A stretch of 64,000 nt of DNA from Myxocyprinus asiaticus (GCF_019703515.2 NC_059346.1:53185501-53249500), one strand, 5' to 3'; shown: positions 44,700 through 55,646, counted from the first letter of the stretch. The notes: generated from the letters alone by a model not told the origin. Made by a program: numbers and translations.

Positions 44700-45240
44700 G
44701 TATATATATTTTTTTTTTCATATTTATAGAACTACCACTACAAACCCATAACCACATGAACATAATTTCCTTTGCACATTCCTAAATAAAAAAAAATGAA
44801 TTCATTAATTGCTCATCTTATGCTGTAATTCTGTGTCTAGCTGTTGTATTTCTGTACTGGAAGCTTCTGATCAGAGGCCAAATTCCTTGTATGTTCAAGC
44901 ACATCTTAACAATATGATATCAGATGGTATTACCCATGGTACTTTGGGCCTATCATAGTTATGTACATTCTGTATTTACATGGTGCTAAAAACGTACTTC
45001 GAAGAATACCATGGTACTACCATGAACATTATATATATATATATGATTGTCATATACATGCAGTATATTGTATTTGCATGGTGCTTTAAGGTAATTCAAA
45101 GAATACCATGGTACTTGGATATATGATTATCATATCCATATACCATTGTATTAACATGGTGTCCCAGGTAATGGTACATGTCCAAAAAACATGGTAATAC
45201 CATGGTACTTTGTGTTTTCGAATAGGCTACTAGTGTTTTG
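44693..45240. repeat. Scattered CCATGGTAC palindromes
   Basis: ACCATGGTACT or close variants recur at about 44935, 45009, 45107, 45160 and 45200 (also 44519 just upstream) with intervening TACATGGTG and ATACCATTGTATTA. The pattern is the same as at 19790-20300 and 20880-20925. It may be a degenerate satellite-like repeat or a set of decayed MITE tips. Confidence 0.45.
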
Positions 45241-46112
45241 ATACTCTTTTGGTTGGAAGATTTATTTACATGCAGTAGCTGTTTACCAGCTGCACACATG
45301 TTGAACTTAAAGACCTTCATCATCACTGGCAAATGATAGGACGCATTTGCAGCTTTGCTTTCCATTGATTGAGATCCACTGCGACCAGTGTTATCTTTAT
45401 TTTCTGTGTTTTAAAATATTCTGAGCTTGTTGGTGAGACATTGTGTTAAGGGAAAGCAGGGCAAAACTAAAGATGTAAATGTAGCTGACTATGCCACCCT
45501 GTTAAACAGGGAAATATGAATATTTATTTAAATCACCCATAAAGGGCACACAGGTTCACTTGTTTCGAATAAAAGGACCAAAAATACAAAATCTTTATTT
45601 ACTACAATTATCAAGCAGTAACTTTAAAACATTTAAAAGACTGTATGACCCGGGCAGAATAATGCACACATGCACACAAACAAACACTACAAAACAAGAG
45701 GCCGAGGCTTACCAGTGGCAGGTAGGCTAGCTGACGAGCACAAGGCTCCTATATCATGAAATCTTACCACCCAGTGCACGAATCTCACCACGCACACATC
45801 CGCACACAAATTAGGTCAAGCATGAAAACACATCACTCAGTGACAGAAGTACCACCGCCGCACAAGAAGGCTGGCTGGCTGGCTGCCTGTCCTGGGCCTC
45901 GGCTCCTGTAAACAGAAACAAAAGTTAACCAAAAATAATAAACTCCACAAATAAAGAAAACCCCAAAAATAATAAATTAAACCATGAAAACTAACACTAC
46001 AACAGAACAAGAGAGTGGTCACAGTTGTTAAGCGTGAAACACCTGTTTATGTTCAACCACTCTCTATAAACAGTTAAAAACAATAACAACAAAATAAATA
46101 ACAGAACAAAAC
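45241..46112. other. Non-coding, unassigned
   Basis: 45420-46110 has CTTTATTTACTACAATTATC and A-rich stretches; it could be part of an LTR or the left flank of DIRS-B. No gene recognised. A GGCTGGCTGGCTGGCTGCC run lies at 45868. Confidence 0.35.
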
Positions 46113-46494
46113 GTCATGGTTACTTGTGTAACCACCATTCCCTGATGGAGGGAACGAGACGTTGTGTCAATGTAGTGACACTAGGGGTCACCCTTGGGAG
46201 CCCGAGACACCTCTGGTCTTTGATAAAAGGCCAATGAAAATTGGTGAGTGGTATTTGCATGCCACTCCCCCGGACATACGGGTATAAAAGGAGCTGGTAT
46301 GCAACCATTCATTCAGGTTTTATGCTGAGGAGCCGATATAAGGTCCGGCTATTTCAGCGGGTAGTTCAGCGTTGTGGCAGGAGGGACACAACGTCTCGTT
46401 CACTCCATTAGGGAATGTAGGTTACACAAGTAACCATGACATTCCCTATCTGTCACTCACTCGACGTTGTGTCGATGTAGTGACACTAGGGGTC
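46113..46494. repeat. DIRS-B terminal repeat block
   Basis: Inverted arms 46113-46168 and 46385-46440 (56 bp, four mismatches) start GTCATGGTTACTTGTGTAAC. A 32-bp direct repeat beginning GACGTTGTGTC and ending CACTAGGGGTC is at 46158-46189 and 46463-46494 with a single difference. The loop contains a TATA box. DIRS elements use split inverted and internal complementary repeats to regenerate circular DNA, and this is likely such a structure. Confidence 0.85.
46283..46290 (+). promoter_or_regulatory. TATA box in the DIRS-B terminal loop
   Basis: TATAAAAG in the context GGGTATAAAAGGAGC, well placed inside the terminal loop to serve as a promoter. On the plus strand it would drive transcription away from the flank towards the 3' end of the element's coding strand, so the intact element presumably has an equivalent copy at the other end. 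Confidence 0.5.
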
Positions 46495-47253
46495 CTTATA
46501 CGAAACGCCACAATTGGCTGAACTGTGTTACGTGCACTTGCGGTGTGTGGTGGGCAGACTACTGTGTGCCTCATAGCCAGCACACCAGGTCAACACGTAA
46601 CCTCCCCCAACATAGTTATGAGTGTCGAATGGCCCTTTTTGGGGACAAGTCGACTACCCAAGAGATAGAGACAGGCTTAACCCAGTCGTGGCCTCTTTTC
46701 CCCTTCTCTTGTTCCCACTCCCTAAAAAAGAAGGGGGATTATCTGACTGGGCCGCCAGGTCTAGTCAGGGGGTGTCACTCCCAAGGGAAAGACACAGCAG
46801 AGACCACACCTCGCTCAAAGAGAGGGGGGGATATTTAAGTGAAAGGATATGTCACATGGTCTTTCCAACCATGTGGAGAGTCTTTAAGGTAGATCCTGCC
46901 CAATGGGGGAGGAGTCACTACAAACATGGAGACTGGGGCAGAGGGGCTCTGCCCAAGGAAGATGCAGTTTGCCAACAGGGAAACGAATTAGCGGAAGATA
47001 TATATCACATGGGGTTAGCCTTACAGGGAACCACCACATGCGGAGCACCTACCCCAGAACAGGACTCTTAGTTAGCATGTGTACTGGGCCGGCAGCGAAT
47101 CTCTCCAAAAACTCGACTGCCACAGGGCTCGGAGGAAGTCAACCAGGGAACAAACATGTGAACACTACTGGGAATTAATGGCGCACATCTTCAGCTCAAA
47201 AGGAGGTGGAAGGCGCTATGTGCAAGCGATACACACGGCCGGCTATCCCGAGC
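46495..47253. other. DIRS-B non-coding segment between recombinase and terminal repeats
   Basis: GC-rich sequence. The overlapping plus-strand open frames here (for example 46622-47071, 149 codons) are opposite in orientation to the element's proteins and have no domain signature; they are probably chance products of GC-rich DNA. Confidence 0.5.
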
Positions 47254-48370
47254 TTATCCACTTGTGTTGCCTGCCACTACCTGGGATGAAACCGGTTCCA
47301 CCCGGAGGTTGTAGAATCTTGCAAAGGTGTTGGGTGTTGCCCAGCCTGCTGCTCTGGAAATGTCTGTTAGAGAGGCACACCTGGCCAGGGCCCAGGAAGC
47401 CGCTACACCCCTGGTAGAATGGGCTCGTAACCCTACCGGGGGCGGCATGTCCTGGGCGTGATATGCCATAGTTATGGCATCAATGAGCCTGTGGGCGATC
47501 CTCTGCTTGGAGACAGTGCTTCCTTTCCGCTGTGCACCAAAGCAGACAAAGAGTTGCTCAGAGATTCTAAAGCTCTGCGTGCGATCCAAATTGATGCGTA
47601 AAGCACACACCGGACTCAGCAATGACAGGGCTGGGTCTGCCTCCTCCTGGGGCAGCGCTCGCAGGTTCACCACCTGGTCCCTAAAAGGGGTGGTGGGAAC
47701 CTTGGGCACATAGCCCGGTCAGGGTCTCAGGATCACGTGAGAGAAACCCGGACCAAACTGTGGCACGTTTCGCTGACAGAGAACGCTTGCAGGTCTCCTA
47801 CCCTCTTGATGGAAGTGACCACAGTCAGGAGGGCAGTCTTCAAGGAGAGTGCCTTAAGCTCAGCTGACTGCAAAGGCTCAAAGGGGGCTCTCTGTAGGCC
47901 CTGAAGAACTACAGAGAGGTCCCATGAGGGAACGAGGCACAGTCTGGAGGGATTCAGCCTCCTGGCACCTCTTAGGAACCTGATGATCAGGTCGTGTTTC
48001 CCTAAGGTGTTCCTCTAGAACTGGTCTCCAGGCACGTCGTGGTCACGACAGATGCCTCCAAAACGGGCTGGGGCGCTGTTTGCAGTGGGCAAGCAGCTGC
48101 CGGCCTCTGGACGGGTCCGCGACTGCACTGGCACATCAACTGCCCCGAGTTGTTGGCAATTCTGCTCACCCTGCAGAGGTTCCGGCCGTTGATCCAGGGC
48201 AAGCACGTGCCTCCCTTCCAACCTCTCCTGCAGGAAGGAAAGCACTGATCCGACTGCGCATCTCTAGGGGTCTTCCTGTCGGGAAGAACACCACTTAGCA
48301 AACAGACGCCACTTAAAGGCATACAGGCGCCTTGTAGAGGGGGCCCTAGCCTGAGTGATCGTGTCTACCA
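47254..48370 (-). pseudogene. DIRS-B tyrosine recombinase, disrupted by inverted duplication
   Basis: From the N-terminus on the minus strand: WPLDGTGPVVVDTITQARAP and STRRLYAFKWRLFAKWCSSR (about 48390-48280), VLSFLQERLEGR (about 48245), then 205 bp of foreign sequence (48209-48005), then GKHDLIIRFL. After a stop near 47728 comes YVPKVPTTPFRDQVVNLRAL, SLLSPVCALRINLDRTQSF, RISEQLFVCFGAQRKG, LRAHSTRGVAASWAL with the HxxR motif, and PNTFARFYNL with the catalytic tyrosine. The C-terminal catalytic domain 47709-47254 is an intact open frame. The duplication removes part of the core-binding domain, so the enzyme is dead. Confidence 0.85.
48005..48209 (+). repeat. Inverted duplicate of DIRS-B RNase H, arm 1
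   Basis: All 205 bases are identical by eye to the reverse complement of 48998-49202. On this strand it encodes the same RNase H piece (TDASKTGWGAV ... INCPELLAILLTL) as the native copy does on the minus strand. The spacer is 788 bp. It lies in the recombinase reading frame. Confidence 0.95.
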
Positions 48371-48699
48371 CCACAGGTCCCGTCCCGTCCAGGGGCCAGA
48401 CATGGAGATTCCAGAGGTCTGGTCACAGGTGCCAGAGGGTGCCCCGTCCCTGAGAAAGAAGGTCCTTCCTCAGGGGAATTCACCAGGGGGGAGCTGTCAC
48501 GAGGAGCGTGCGGTCCGAGAACCACGTCTGGGTGGGCCAGTAGGGTGCTACCATGACGACCTGCTCCTCGTCCTCCCTGACCTTGCACAGGGTCTGTGCA
48601 AGTAGGCTCAATGGGGGAAATGCATATTTGCGTAGGCCAGGGGGCCAGCTGTGTGCCAGTGCGTCTATGCCGAGGGGAGCCTTGGTGAGGGCGTACTAG

Positions 48700-49976
48700 A
48701 GCGGGCAGTGGGAGGATTCTTGGGAGGCGAACAGGTCCACCTGTGCCCATCCGAATCGACTCCAAATCAGCTGGACCACCTGAGGGTGGGGTCTCCACTC
48801 TCCCTGAGGGTAACCTGCCATGACAGCGCGTCCACTGTAGTGTTGAGGTTGCCCAGGATGTGAGTGGCTCGTAGCGACTTGAAGTGCTGCTGACTCCAGA
48901 GGAGGAGACGGTGGGCGAGTTGTGACATACAACGAGAGCGCAGACTGCCTTGGCGGTTGACATATGCTACCGTTGCCATGTTGTCTGTCCGAACTAACAC
49001 GTGCTTGCCCTGGATCAACGGCCGGAACCTCTGCAGGGTGAGCAGAATTGCCAACAACTCGGGGCAGTTGATGTGCCAGTGCAGTCGCGGACCCGTCCAG
49101 AGGCCGGCAGCTGCTTGCCCACTGCAAACAGCGCCCCAGCCCGTTTTGGAGGCATCTGTCGTGACCACGACGTGCCTGGAGACCAGTTCTAGAGGAACAC
49201 CTGCCCGTTGAAACGAGAGGTCGGTCCAAGGGCTGAAAAGATGGTGACAGACTGGCGTGATGACCACGCGATATGTCCCATGGCGCCATGCCCATCTCGG
49301 GACTTGAGTCTGGAGCCAGTGCTGAAGCGGCCTCATATGCATCAACCCGAGCGGGGTGGCCACCGCCGAGGATGCCATATGCCCCAGGAGCCTCTGAAAA
49401 AGTTTCAGTGAGACTGCTGTTTTCTGTTTGAATGCCTTCAAACAGGCTAGCACCGACTGGGCACGCTCATTCATAAGGCGTGCCGTCAAGGAGACTGAAT
49501 CCAACTCCAAATCGAGAAAAGAGATGCTCTGAACCGGGAGGAGCTTGCTCTTTTCCCAGTTGACCAGAAGCCCTAATCGGCTGAGGTGTGAGAGCACCAG
49601 GTCCCTGTGTGCGAACAACATGTCTCGAGAGTGAGCTAGGATTAGCCAGTCGTCGAGATAGTTGAGAATGCGAATGCCCACCTCCCTTAACAGGTCAAGG
49701 GCAGCCTCTGCGACCTTCGTGAAGACGCGAGGAGACAGGGACAGGCCGAAAGGGAGGACTTTGAACTGATACGCCTGACCCTCGAATGCAAACCGCAGGA
49801 AGGGTCTGTGTCGAGGAAGGATCGAGACTTGGAATTACGCATCCTTCAGGTCTACCGCCGCGAACCAATCTTGATGCCGGACGCTCGCCAGAATGCGTTT
49901 TTGCATCAGCATCTTGAACGGGAGTCTATGTATGGCCCGGTTCAGTACTCGCAGGTCCAAGATTGGGGTGAATGTA
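48700..49976 (-). pseudogene. DIRS-B reverse transcriptase / RNase H
   Basis: Minus-strand reading begins ILDLRVLNRAIHRLPFKM and WFAAVDLKDA; a TAA at about 49843 breaks the frame where a tyrosine codon is usual. After more RT sequence, the open frame 49681-48767 reads ILNYLDDWLILAHSR (catalytic YLDD), GLLVNWEKSKLLPVQ and FQRLLGHMASSAVATPLGLM. RNase H follows: VVTTDASKTGWGAV (first Asp), INCPELLAILLTL (Glu), VLVRTDNMATVAYVNRQGS (Asp), then LGNLNTTVDALS. The end includes WSRFGWAQVDLFASQESSHC in a shifted frame. All main RNase H residues are present. Missing: start of RT and gag. Confidence 0.9.
48998..49202 (-). repeat. Inverted duplicate of DIRS-B RNase H, arm 2 (native copy)
   Basis: The native segment within the RT/RNase H frame. 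Identity to arm 1 ends sharply at both sides (after CACGTG at 48998 and at AGGTG/CACCT at 49202). Confidence 0.95.
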
Positions 49977-49984
49977 ATGTGTTC

Positions 49985-50045
49985 TACTATTTTTGAATTT
50001 AAAAAAGTAATTAGATTACAGTAACTCATTACTTTGTTATTGGAT
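49985..50045. repeat. hAT-MITE fragment at the DIRS-B truncation point
   Basis: AAAAAAGTAATTAGATTACA, then GTAACTCATTACTTTG, resembles the interior and end of the element at 38328-38827. Confidence 0.5.
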
Positions 50046-52081
50046 TCATGCAACAATGGTGATATTTTACAAATTTATTAGCTAAAATGTTTAAATGCAC
50101 AAAAAAAATATATGTGTAATTTATATAGATTGTTTGTATATATTTTAAACTTGTCATTGCCACATTTCATAAAAATGTAAAATAAAATTTGTTAAATAAA
50201 CAGAGAGCTGTGCTTCCTGTGTAGTCTTAACCCAATCACCACTGATATGTAGGCAGCTCACTAGAGTCTGTATCTTTCTATCTCTCTACTTCTCTCGCTG
50301 CACTCTTTCTGCTGTCACATCCTGGTCTAGATCAATGCTTGACTAGATCTATATGATCTATTCCCAGCTCCCACATGTGAAGTGTGCAATGTCTCTAATA
50401 CAGCTTTATCATCCCAATAATGCAGACATCCAGCTTCAAAATATTCAACTGTTATTTTAAGTTGATAAGTGTTATTTCAAAATAGCAGAACACTCCCTTT
50501 CCTCATGTGATTTATACAGTGAAACTTGAAGGAGGTGCTGACTTTACACTGTTTCAAATTAATGTTATTTCTCTTCTTTTACTCCTGGTTGTCTCAAACT
50601 GTAAGGGATGCCCTTCAAAGCCAAATGTAAGTGACTGTGCAGCCTTATCAAATGAAAATAACCATCCCTCATTTAAAAAAGTGATAGAATGGAGTAGGAG
50701 TTCTTTAGAAGCACCTAATATGGAAGGCAGTTTTATCATTGTTTGTTAATATGTAAAATATATTTTTCTTCTGCTGGGAACTGAATGTCAGCAATAGTGT
50801 GGAAAAAGACAGAGCATTGCTTGCCTGTGCACGTCAATGTTCTCTCCAAATTTGTGTGGAAATCTCATCAAAGATAAACATCTGCTTGGTTGCCCACAGT
50901 TGCACTGGACACAACTTTCCATTGATTATTTTTCTTTTTATAATTATTAATATCATATCACAGTTGTGATTTTTATTTTTGGCACTTTTATTTATGGGTA
51001 CAGCGAGAGATAGGACAGTAAATGAGGAAGAGAATAGGGTAAATGAGTACCATGGACCAATGTGTCAGAGCATGTGTGCTAACAACTCATAACCTTGACA
51101 TCTACATAATCCTTTTTTGTTACCCTGCCTTTGGCCCGAGGTCTTAAAATAAATGTAGCAAGTATTGCACATTTCTTTACTTTTGTCTGTCACTATCCTT
51201 TGACCCATGTGATCAAGTGTGTGTTTATATGTATGTTGTGAGATTCATGTGTTTGCATTGGACAACATCACTGATTTACTGTATAGGGAATATTTCTGTT
51301 TGAATAAAAGTTATTCTCTAGTAACAAGCTCTAAAAATAAACAAAAAATGCAGTGATAGAAATGTACTTACCTTTGTAGGTTTATAAGGCAATATTTAAT
51401 AACTTCAAATTATAATTATGCAAATTGTATACAAAATATATTAAATGAACACAAATACATTTAGAGCGATTCCTTTAAATAAAAATAAAAAATAAAAAAT
51501 GTAATTAAACCGTGCAAAGAAAATAAACATGCAATATGAAAGAGCAATGTTAGGGTTTGGTTATTAAGATTTGAACTGACACTTCAAAATGTTATGTTCA
51601 CAGTTTTTATAAAAATGACCTCTCTTTATTTAAATATGATTCAGCAGCATTTTAATCTTTCAATGTTCACTGAGATTTTTGGTCACCATTGCTTTCTGAG
51701 ATCAACCTCTGTCTGTTTCACTTGCTTATGAAGTGCTCAAGAGCATTTTTGTGTTAGTTATTAGACTACCATTAGCTTGTGTGTAATCAGCCATTTAGAT
51801 TTAATAAAGTTTGACCACCCACTAACTAATAATGTAACAGAACATGTTACTATCAAAGATATTAATTAAGGAACAGCCAACTTTGAATGAGGTTTTAAAA
51901 TTTTAAATGGTAATCTAATATTCCATAGATATTCAATAACTTATTTAGCTACAAAATTTGCTGAAGAGTAGACACTTAATTTTCTGCAAGACATTTTACA
52001 TGATTGGGTTCATTTTAACAGAGATCAAATGATATACTGTATCTACATACAGTATTAGCATATAGCTTATCTACTACACCA
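50046..52081. other. AT-rich non-coding sequence
   Basis: No gene recognised. 50985-51080 resembles the repeat at 16225-16300. The 80-codon frame at 50507-50749 has a hydrophobic stretch (NVISLLLLLVV) followed by cysteines, but there is no supporting splice or homology evidence. Confidence 0.4.
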
Positions 52082-52150
52082 TAGTTGTTCAGGGTCTGGG
52101 TTTGTAACTCAGAGGGCTGAGGTTCGAATTCTGCTTGTGGTGAACCAAGA
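52082..52150 (+). repeat. tRNA-like SINE head
   Basis: GGGTCTGGGTTTGTAACTCA and the B-box GAGGTTCGAATTC (52119-52131) look like a tRNA-derived head. The A-box region is degenerate and the acceptor stem cannot be paired, so this is not scored as a tRNA gene. Confidence 0.5.
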
Positions 52151-52589
52151 ACTGGAAATTACAATCAATTTCAAGCATTTATTTCAAAATAAATTCTTAT
52201 TTTCCAGTTTATTTTTTCAGAATTTCAGTTAATCCAGTTATACAGTAATCTAAACCCTAATTTACATTGGAGGAGGCCAAATTTGTTTCTTCTGAACGAA
52301 CTAAAACACCCTAGGCGAATGAAGCCTGCATTTATACAATGCATTTTAGGGAGGTGCGCTAACAAGAGAAACATCACCAAACGAACACCTTTGCAGAACA
52401 AAAATATATGTGCATTTTGTCATCATTTTTAGGCAAACTAAAAGAAGCCTGTTTGCCCAGTATAAGTATAAATTTGCCTTTACCGGACACCTGTTTGATT
52501 CCATTGATTCAAAAATGTAATTCCAAATTAAAAAATTCCATTTGCAGTTCAGTTGATTTATCAAGTGGTCCAACAATAACGTAACGCAA
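52151..52589. other. Non-coding spacer
   Basis: Nothing recognised. Confidence 0.4.
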
Positions 52590-52910
52590 TCTAGTCTAAT
52601 AGAATGAATGTTACTAAATTTTTGCAAATTAATTTTTACGTTCCACGTTCCACATTCTACATTTCACCGCAGTTTCCTGGTGGAATTAACTGGAGACAAG
52701 CCAAGCACGCAAGCTGAAACATCAGCCAAAAGTGTCATAGAAGCGACAGAAAATGACATGGTTGCTTCAGAAAATGTGCTTTTTTGGTCACATTTGCGAC
52801 AAGAACACTATTGGTTAGGTTTAGATTAAAGTTTTAGGTTAGGAAGGTACATTTTACTCATTAAAACCTCCTTTAAACATTCACCTTATAAACTTTGTCT
52901 GACATTCATT
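52590..52910. repeat. Dispersed repeat, same family as 35096-35760
   Basis: Left part AATAGAATGAATGTTACTAA and CAGTTTCCTGGTGGAATTAAC, right part AAGTGTCATAGAAGCGACAG, ATGACATGGTTGCTTCAG and GGTACATTTTACTCATTAAA. It lacks the SINE-like centre of the 35096 copy. Confidence 0.6.
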
Positions 52911-53516
52911 CGGCATTCGTTAGGTTCTTTGATGACAGAACCACAAGTCTGCAAACAGTACCGCTTCTCTGTGGATTCAACGGCAGACATGCTCAGGCAA
53001 CTTTATAGTTGTCTGCTATCTGCTGTCCTGCAGTCGGCTTGCTTGAGTGTTTATTAGGAGATAACAGTGTCTTCTCAACCTCCAGACCCTCCATATTGCA
53101 GTCCTGTCATCCCCCTCCACTCTCTTCTTTTGTCAGTGTGTGTAGTGTGTGCAGAGGCTGCTGGTTCAAGGCTTTTCTCTAGTGTAATAGCAACTGTCCG
53201 AGGCTATGCTGTGTGGCTGAGGGACTCCAGGCCCCAGGCACAGGTGTAGAAAGCCACTGGGCCCCACATCAAAGTTTCCCACATTGTGTTAGTTACAAAT
53301 TTGTGTCCACTGAAATTTGGAACCAATATGCAGAATTCCTGACAATTCCACCACCATGTAGCGAATGTTCATGTCCTGAAAATTTCCCATGCTGTAGACT
53401 TCCCTTTGACATCACATCCCTTTTGATCACCAGCTAGCGAGATATGACATTTGCCATGAAGTAAGTGAAATAACGCTGTTTTGGTCTCAATACTGTTATA
53501 GATAGGGTTTGGGAAA
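52911..53516. other. Non-coding spacer
   Basis: No gene recognised. Open frames at 53067-53249 and 53213-53437 lack domains. Confidence 0.4.
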
Positions 53517-53605
53517 TGTAACAGGTTCGTAGCTCTTCAACATAGGAGGAAGCGGGAGATGGCGAAATCCAACCAAAAGACTTTTAATTCAACAAAACAC
53601 AACAT
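53517..53605 (-). repeat. Gypsy LTR 3' fragment
   Basis: Starts TGTAACAGGTTCGTAGC on the plus strand. The reverse complement ends CGAACCTGTTACA and contains TTGGATTTCGCCATCTCCCG, matching the tail of the LTR at 33598-33919. Confidence 0.6.
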
Positions 53606-53964
53606 AAAAGTGCTTTTCAGCATAACCAAAACAGAAACGCACACACACAAACACTGCATACAAGCTAGAACCCCTACCTATCTTTGTAAGGATTTTGTGC
53701 TTGAAGCATCATAGAGCTCTAGATGTCGCTAGGAAGTGTAATCTAACTTGAAATCATGATCGCCAAGGAGACTGCTGATGTCAAGATTTATGGTGAAAAA
53801 GGAGATACATTTTGGTCTGTTCTCACCCAAAACCGATTGGAGTCTTATGGAATACTTTTATGCTGCCCTTATGTGCTTTTTGGACCTTCAAAGGTTTGGT
53901 CACCATTCACATGCATTATATGGCCTACAGAGCTGAGATATTTAAAAAAAAAAATGTGTTTGTG
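53606..53964. other. Non-coding spacer
   Basis: Nothing recognised apart from a short CA-rich patch near 53640-53652. Confidence 0.35.
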
Positions 53965-54058
53965 TTCTGCAGAAGAAAGAAAGTCATGCACATCTGGGAT
54001 GGCATGAGGGTGAGTAAATGATGAGAGAATTTTCATTTTTGGGTGAATTTTTCCTTTA
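53965..54058 (-). repeat. Short cyprinid-type repeat copy
   Basis: TTCTGCAGAAGAAAGAAAGT, ATCTGGGATGGCATGAGGGT, GAGTAAATGATGAGAGAATT and TTTGGGTGAATTTTTCCTTT. Confidence 0.75.
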
Positions 54059-55107
54059 ATAGATCCAGACAAAAAAAAAAAAGTGTCATGTCATTGACCC
54101 ATTAATGTAATTACTACTATTTCTGAATATCAGATGTGCTGTGCCTTTCACGTCACATCTATTCAAAGAAGTGAAAGAATGCAGTTTTGGTCTCAGTGCT
54201 GTTTCACATGCGTGACTGTAGTTCCAGCTACGGAAATTCGGAAAGCATAGGTTGATTTCAGCAGACCCAAAAGTCTGGCTATTTTCGAGACAGGTTCACA
54301 TTTTTATCTAATGCCTGTGCAGACATCTATATAGGGTGAGTCTTTTGTTCAGGACTATTACCGATTACTGATTTACTCTCTGTTTGTATGCAATTCAAGT
54401 TTCACTGTGAACTTTTCATGACAGAAGCAGCTAAGAAATTCTGCGTGTGTTGCAGTCATTTGATTTATGCTGTAAAAGCAAAACCGACAATGGGAAACAG
54501 TGAAGGTTTCAGGGACCCAGCTCTTTTCCTTTTAAAGGGGTGCAGTGTTATCTTCCTCTTCCACTGTGAACAATGGGGCCTTTTGATTTGGGCCCACTAT
54601 ACATTTTGTGGGCAACGGTGGTGGGAGTCGGGAGGTCACAAGGCTTTAATATGCTTAGCATTGACTGTCTCTCCCTCTTTCTCTGCAGTGCATCTATTAA
54701 GGCCTTGATTTGATTTTGCTCTATTCATTTGCAGTCCCAGCAGTAGCCTGCAGTGGCCCACTTTCCACCCTTCTAATTGGTTGTGTCTCTGCCTGGCCGT
54801 CATTAGATTAAGTCGGACTCCTGGACACTTGTAGTCTGTGCTCGTCCTTCCATTTATTCAGGCCTAATGTAACACAAAATTCATTACTGATCACATTAAG
54901 AGTGCAATCGCAGATGTGGGGAAGATCTCTGGCGAACAAGGGGCTAACCTGAGACTGACGGAGGAAGCGGGGAATTGAAAGAGAAGAGTCTAGGAAAATG
55001 TAGAGGTGTAGCTAAAAATGTGGATGTACTTGCTTTGGAGTCTCATCACTGGATGAGAGAGATACTGTGAATCACAAGAAAAGGAGAATAGTGAAAGATT
55101 TTCTTTT
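54059..55107. other. Non-coding; candidate regulatory block
   Basis: 54560-54970 is free of visible repeats and moderately GC-rich, with CACTTTCCACCCTTCTAATT, GCCGTCATTAGATTAAGTCG and CATTACTGATCACATTAAGA. It may be conserved. The frame at 54388-54708 shows no domain. Confidence 0.3.
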
Positions 55108-55215
55108 AAAGGAATAGTTTCACCCAAAAATGAAAACTGTGATGTCATTTATTTACTCACTCTCATGTTGTTCCAAACCTGTATGACTTTCCTATGCGGA
55201 ACACAAAAGGAGATA
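55108..55215 (+). repeat. Short cyprinid-type repeat copy
   Basis: TAAAGGAATAGTTTCACCCA, AAAATGAAAACTG, TTTACTCACTCTCATGTTGT, TCCAAACCTGTATGACTTTC and GGAACACAAAAGGAGATAT. The best-preserved copy in the window. Confidence 0.8.
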
Positions 55216-55490
55216 TTTCAATGAATATACAAGTCTGTCTATTCAGTACATTGGCAGTTAATAGCAAGTCACTTTAAACCTTAAAAAAGGACCCAAAAAT
55301 GCCATAAAAGCAGACCATGTGACTCGTACATCATATTACAAATCTTCTGATGGCATATGAAAGTCATGACAATTTTGATGTACTTTGCAGGTTCATGAGT
55401 GCGTGAGAAGCTTGTTCACACTGGTTTGTGTTCACTCAAGAACATGCGTTGCTTTTAGTGTACTAGAAAACATTTTTTTGGCCTATTTTC

Positions 55491-55646
55491 AAGATTTACG
55501 CATTTCGATTTCATAACAAAATTCCATCAAATTGAACTGTGCAATGTTTAACAAAATTAAAATAATAATAAAAAAAAAAATTCATTTCATTTCTTTAAAG
55601 ATTACTCAAATTCAATTTTGTTATGAAACTGAAATGCATAAATCTT
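55491..55646. repeat. Hairpin with 33-bp arms
   Basis: AAGATTTACGCATTTCGATT (55491) is matched in reverse complement by the arm 55614-55646 over 33 bases with three mismatches. The 90-bp loop is AT-rich. A foldback MITE core is likely. Confidence 0.7.

Larger units (their letters stand above)
46113..49978 (-). mobile_element. DIRS-B: DIRS-type retrotransposon, 5' truncated
   Basis: Read on the minus strand it has part of an RT (from LDLRVLNRAIHRLPFKM at about 49958), RNase H, a linker, a tyrosine recombinase and a set of terminal repeats at 46113-46494. The gag-like region and the start of RT are missing: at 49978 the coding similarity stops and a hAT-MITE fragment follows. RT/RNase H is open for about 300 codons, so the copy is young compared with DIRS-A. 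Several stops occur, and a perfect 205-bp inverted duplication disrupts the recombinase. The GC content is clearly higher than the surroundings, as usual for these elements. Confidence 0.9.

Noticed and set aside
46467..47417. Overlapping plus-strand open frames up to 149 codons
   Set aside because: They lie in GC-rich non-coding DNA of DIRS-B opposite to its coding strand and show no domain.
48346..48963. 205-codon minus-strand open frame
   Set aside because: It is an out-of-frame reading of the DIRS-B linker; the true RNase H and recombinase frames overlap it.
52082..52150. Possible tRNA gene
   Set aside because: Only the B box and an anticodon-like loop are convincing; no complete cloverleaf.
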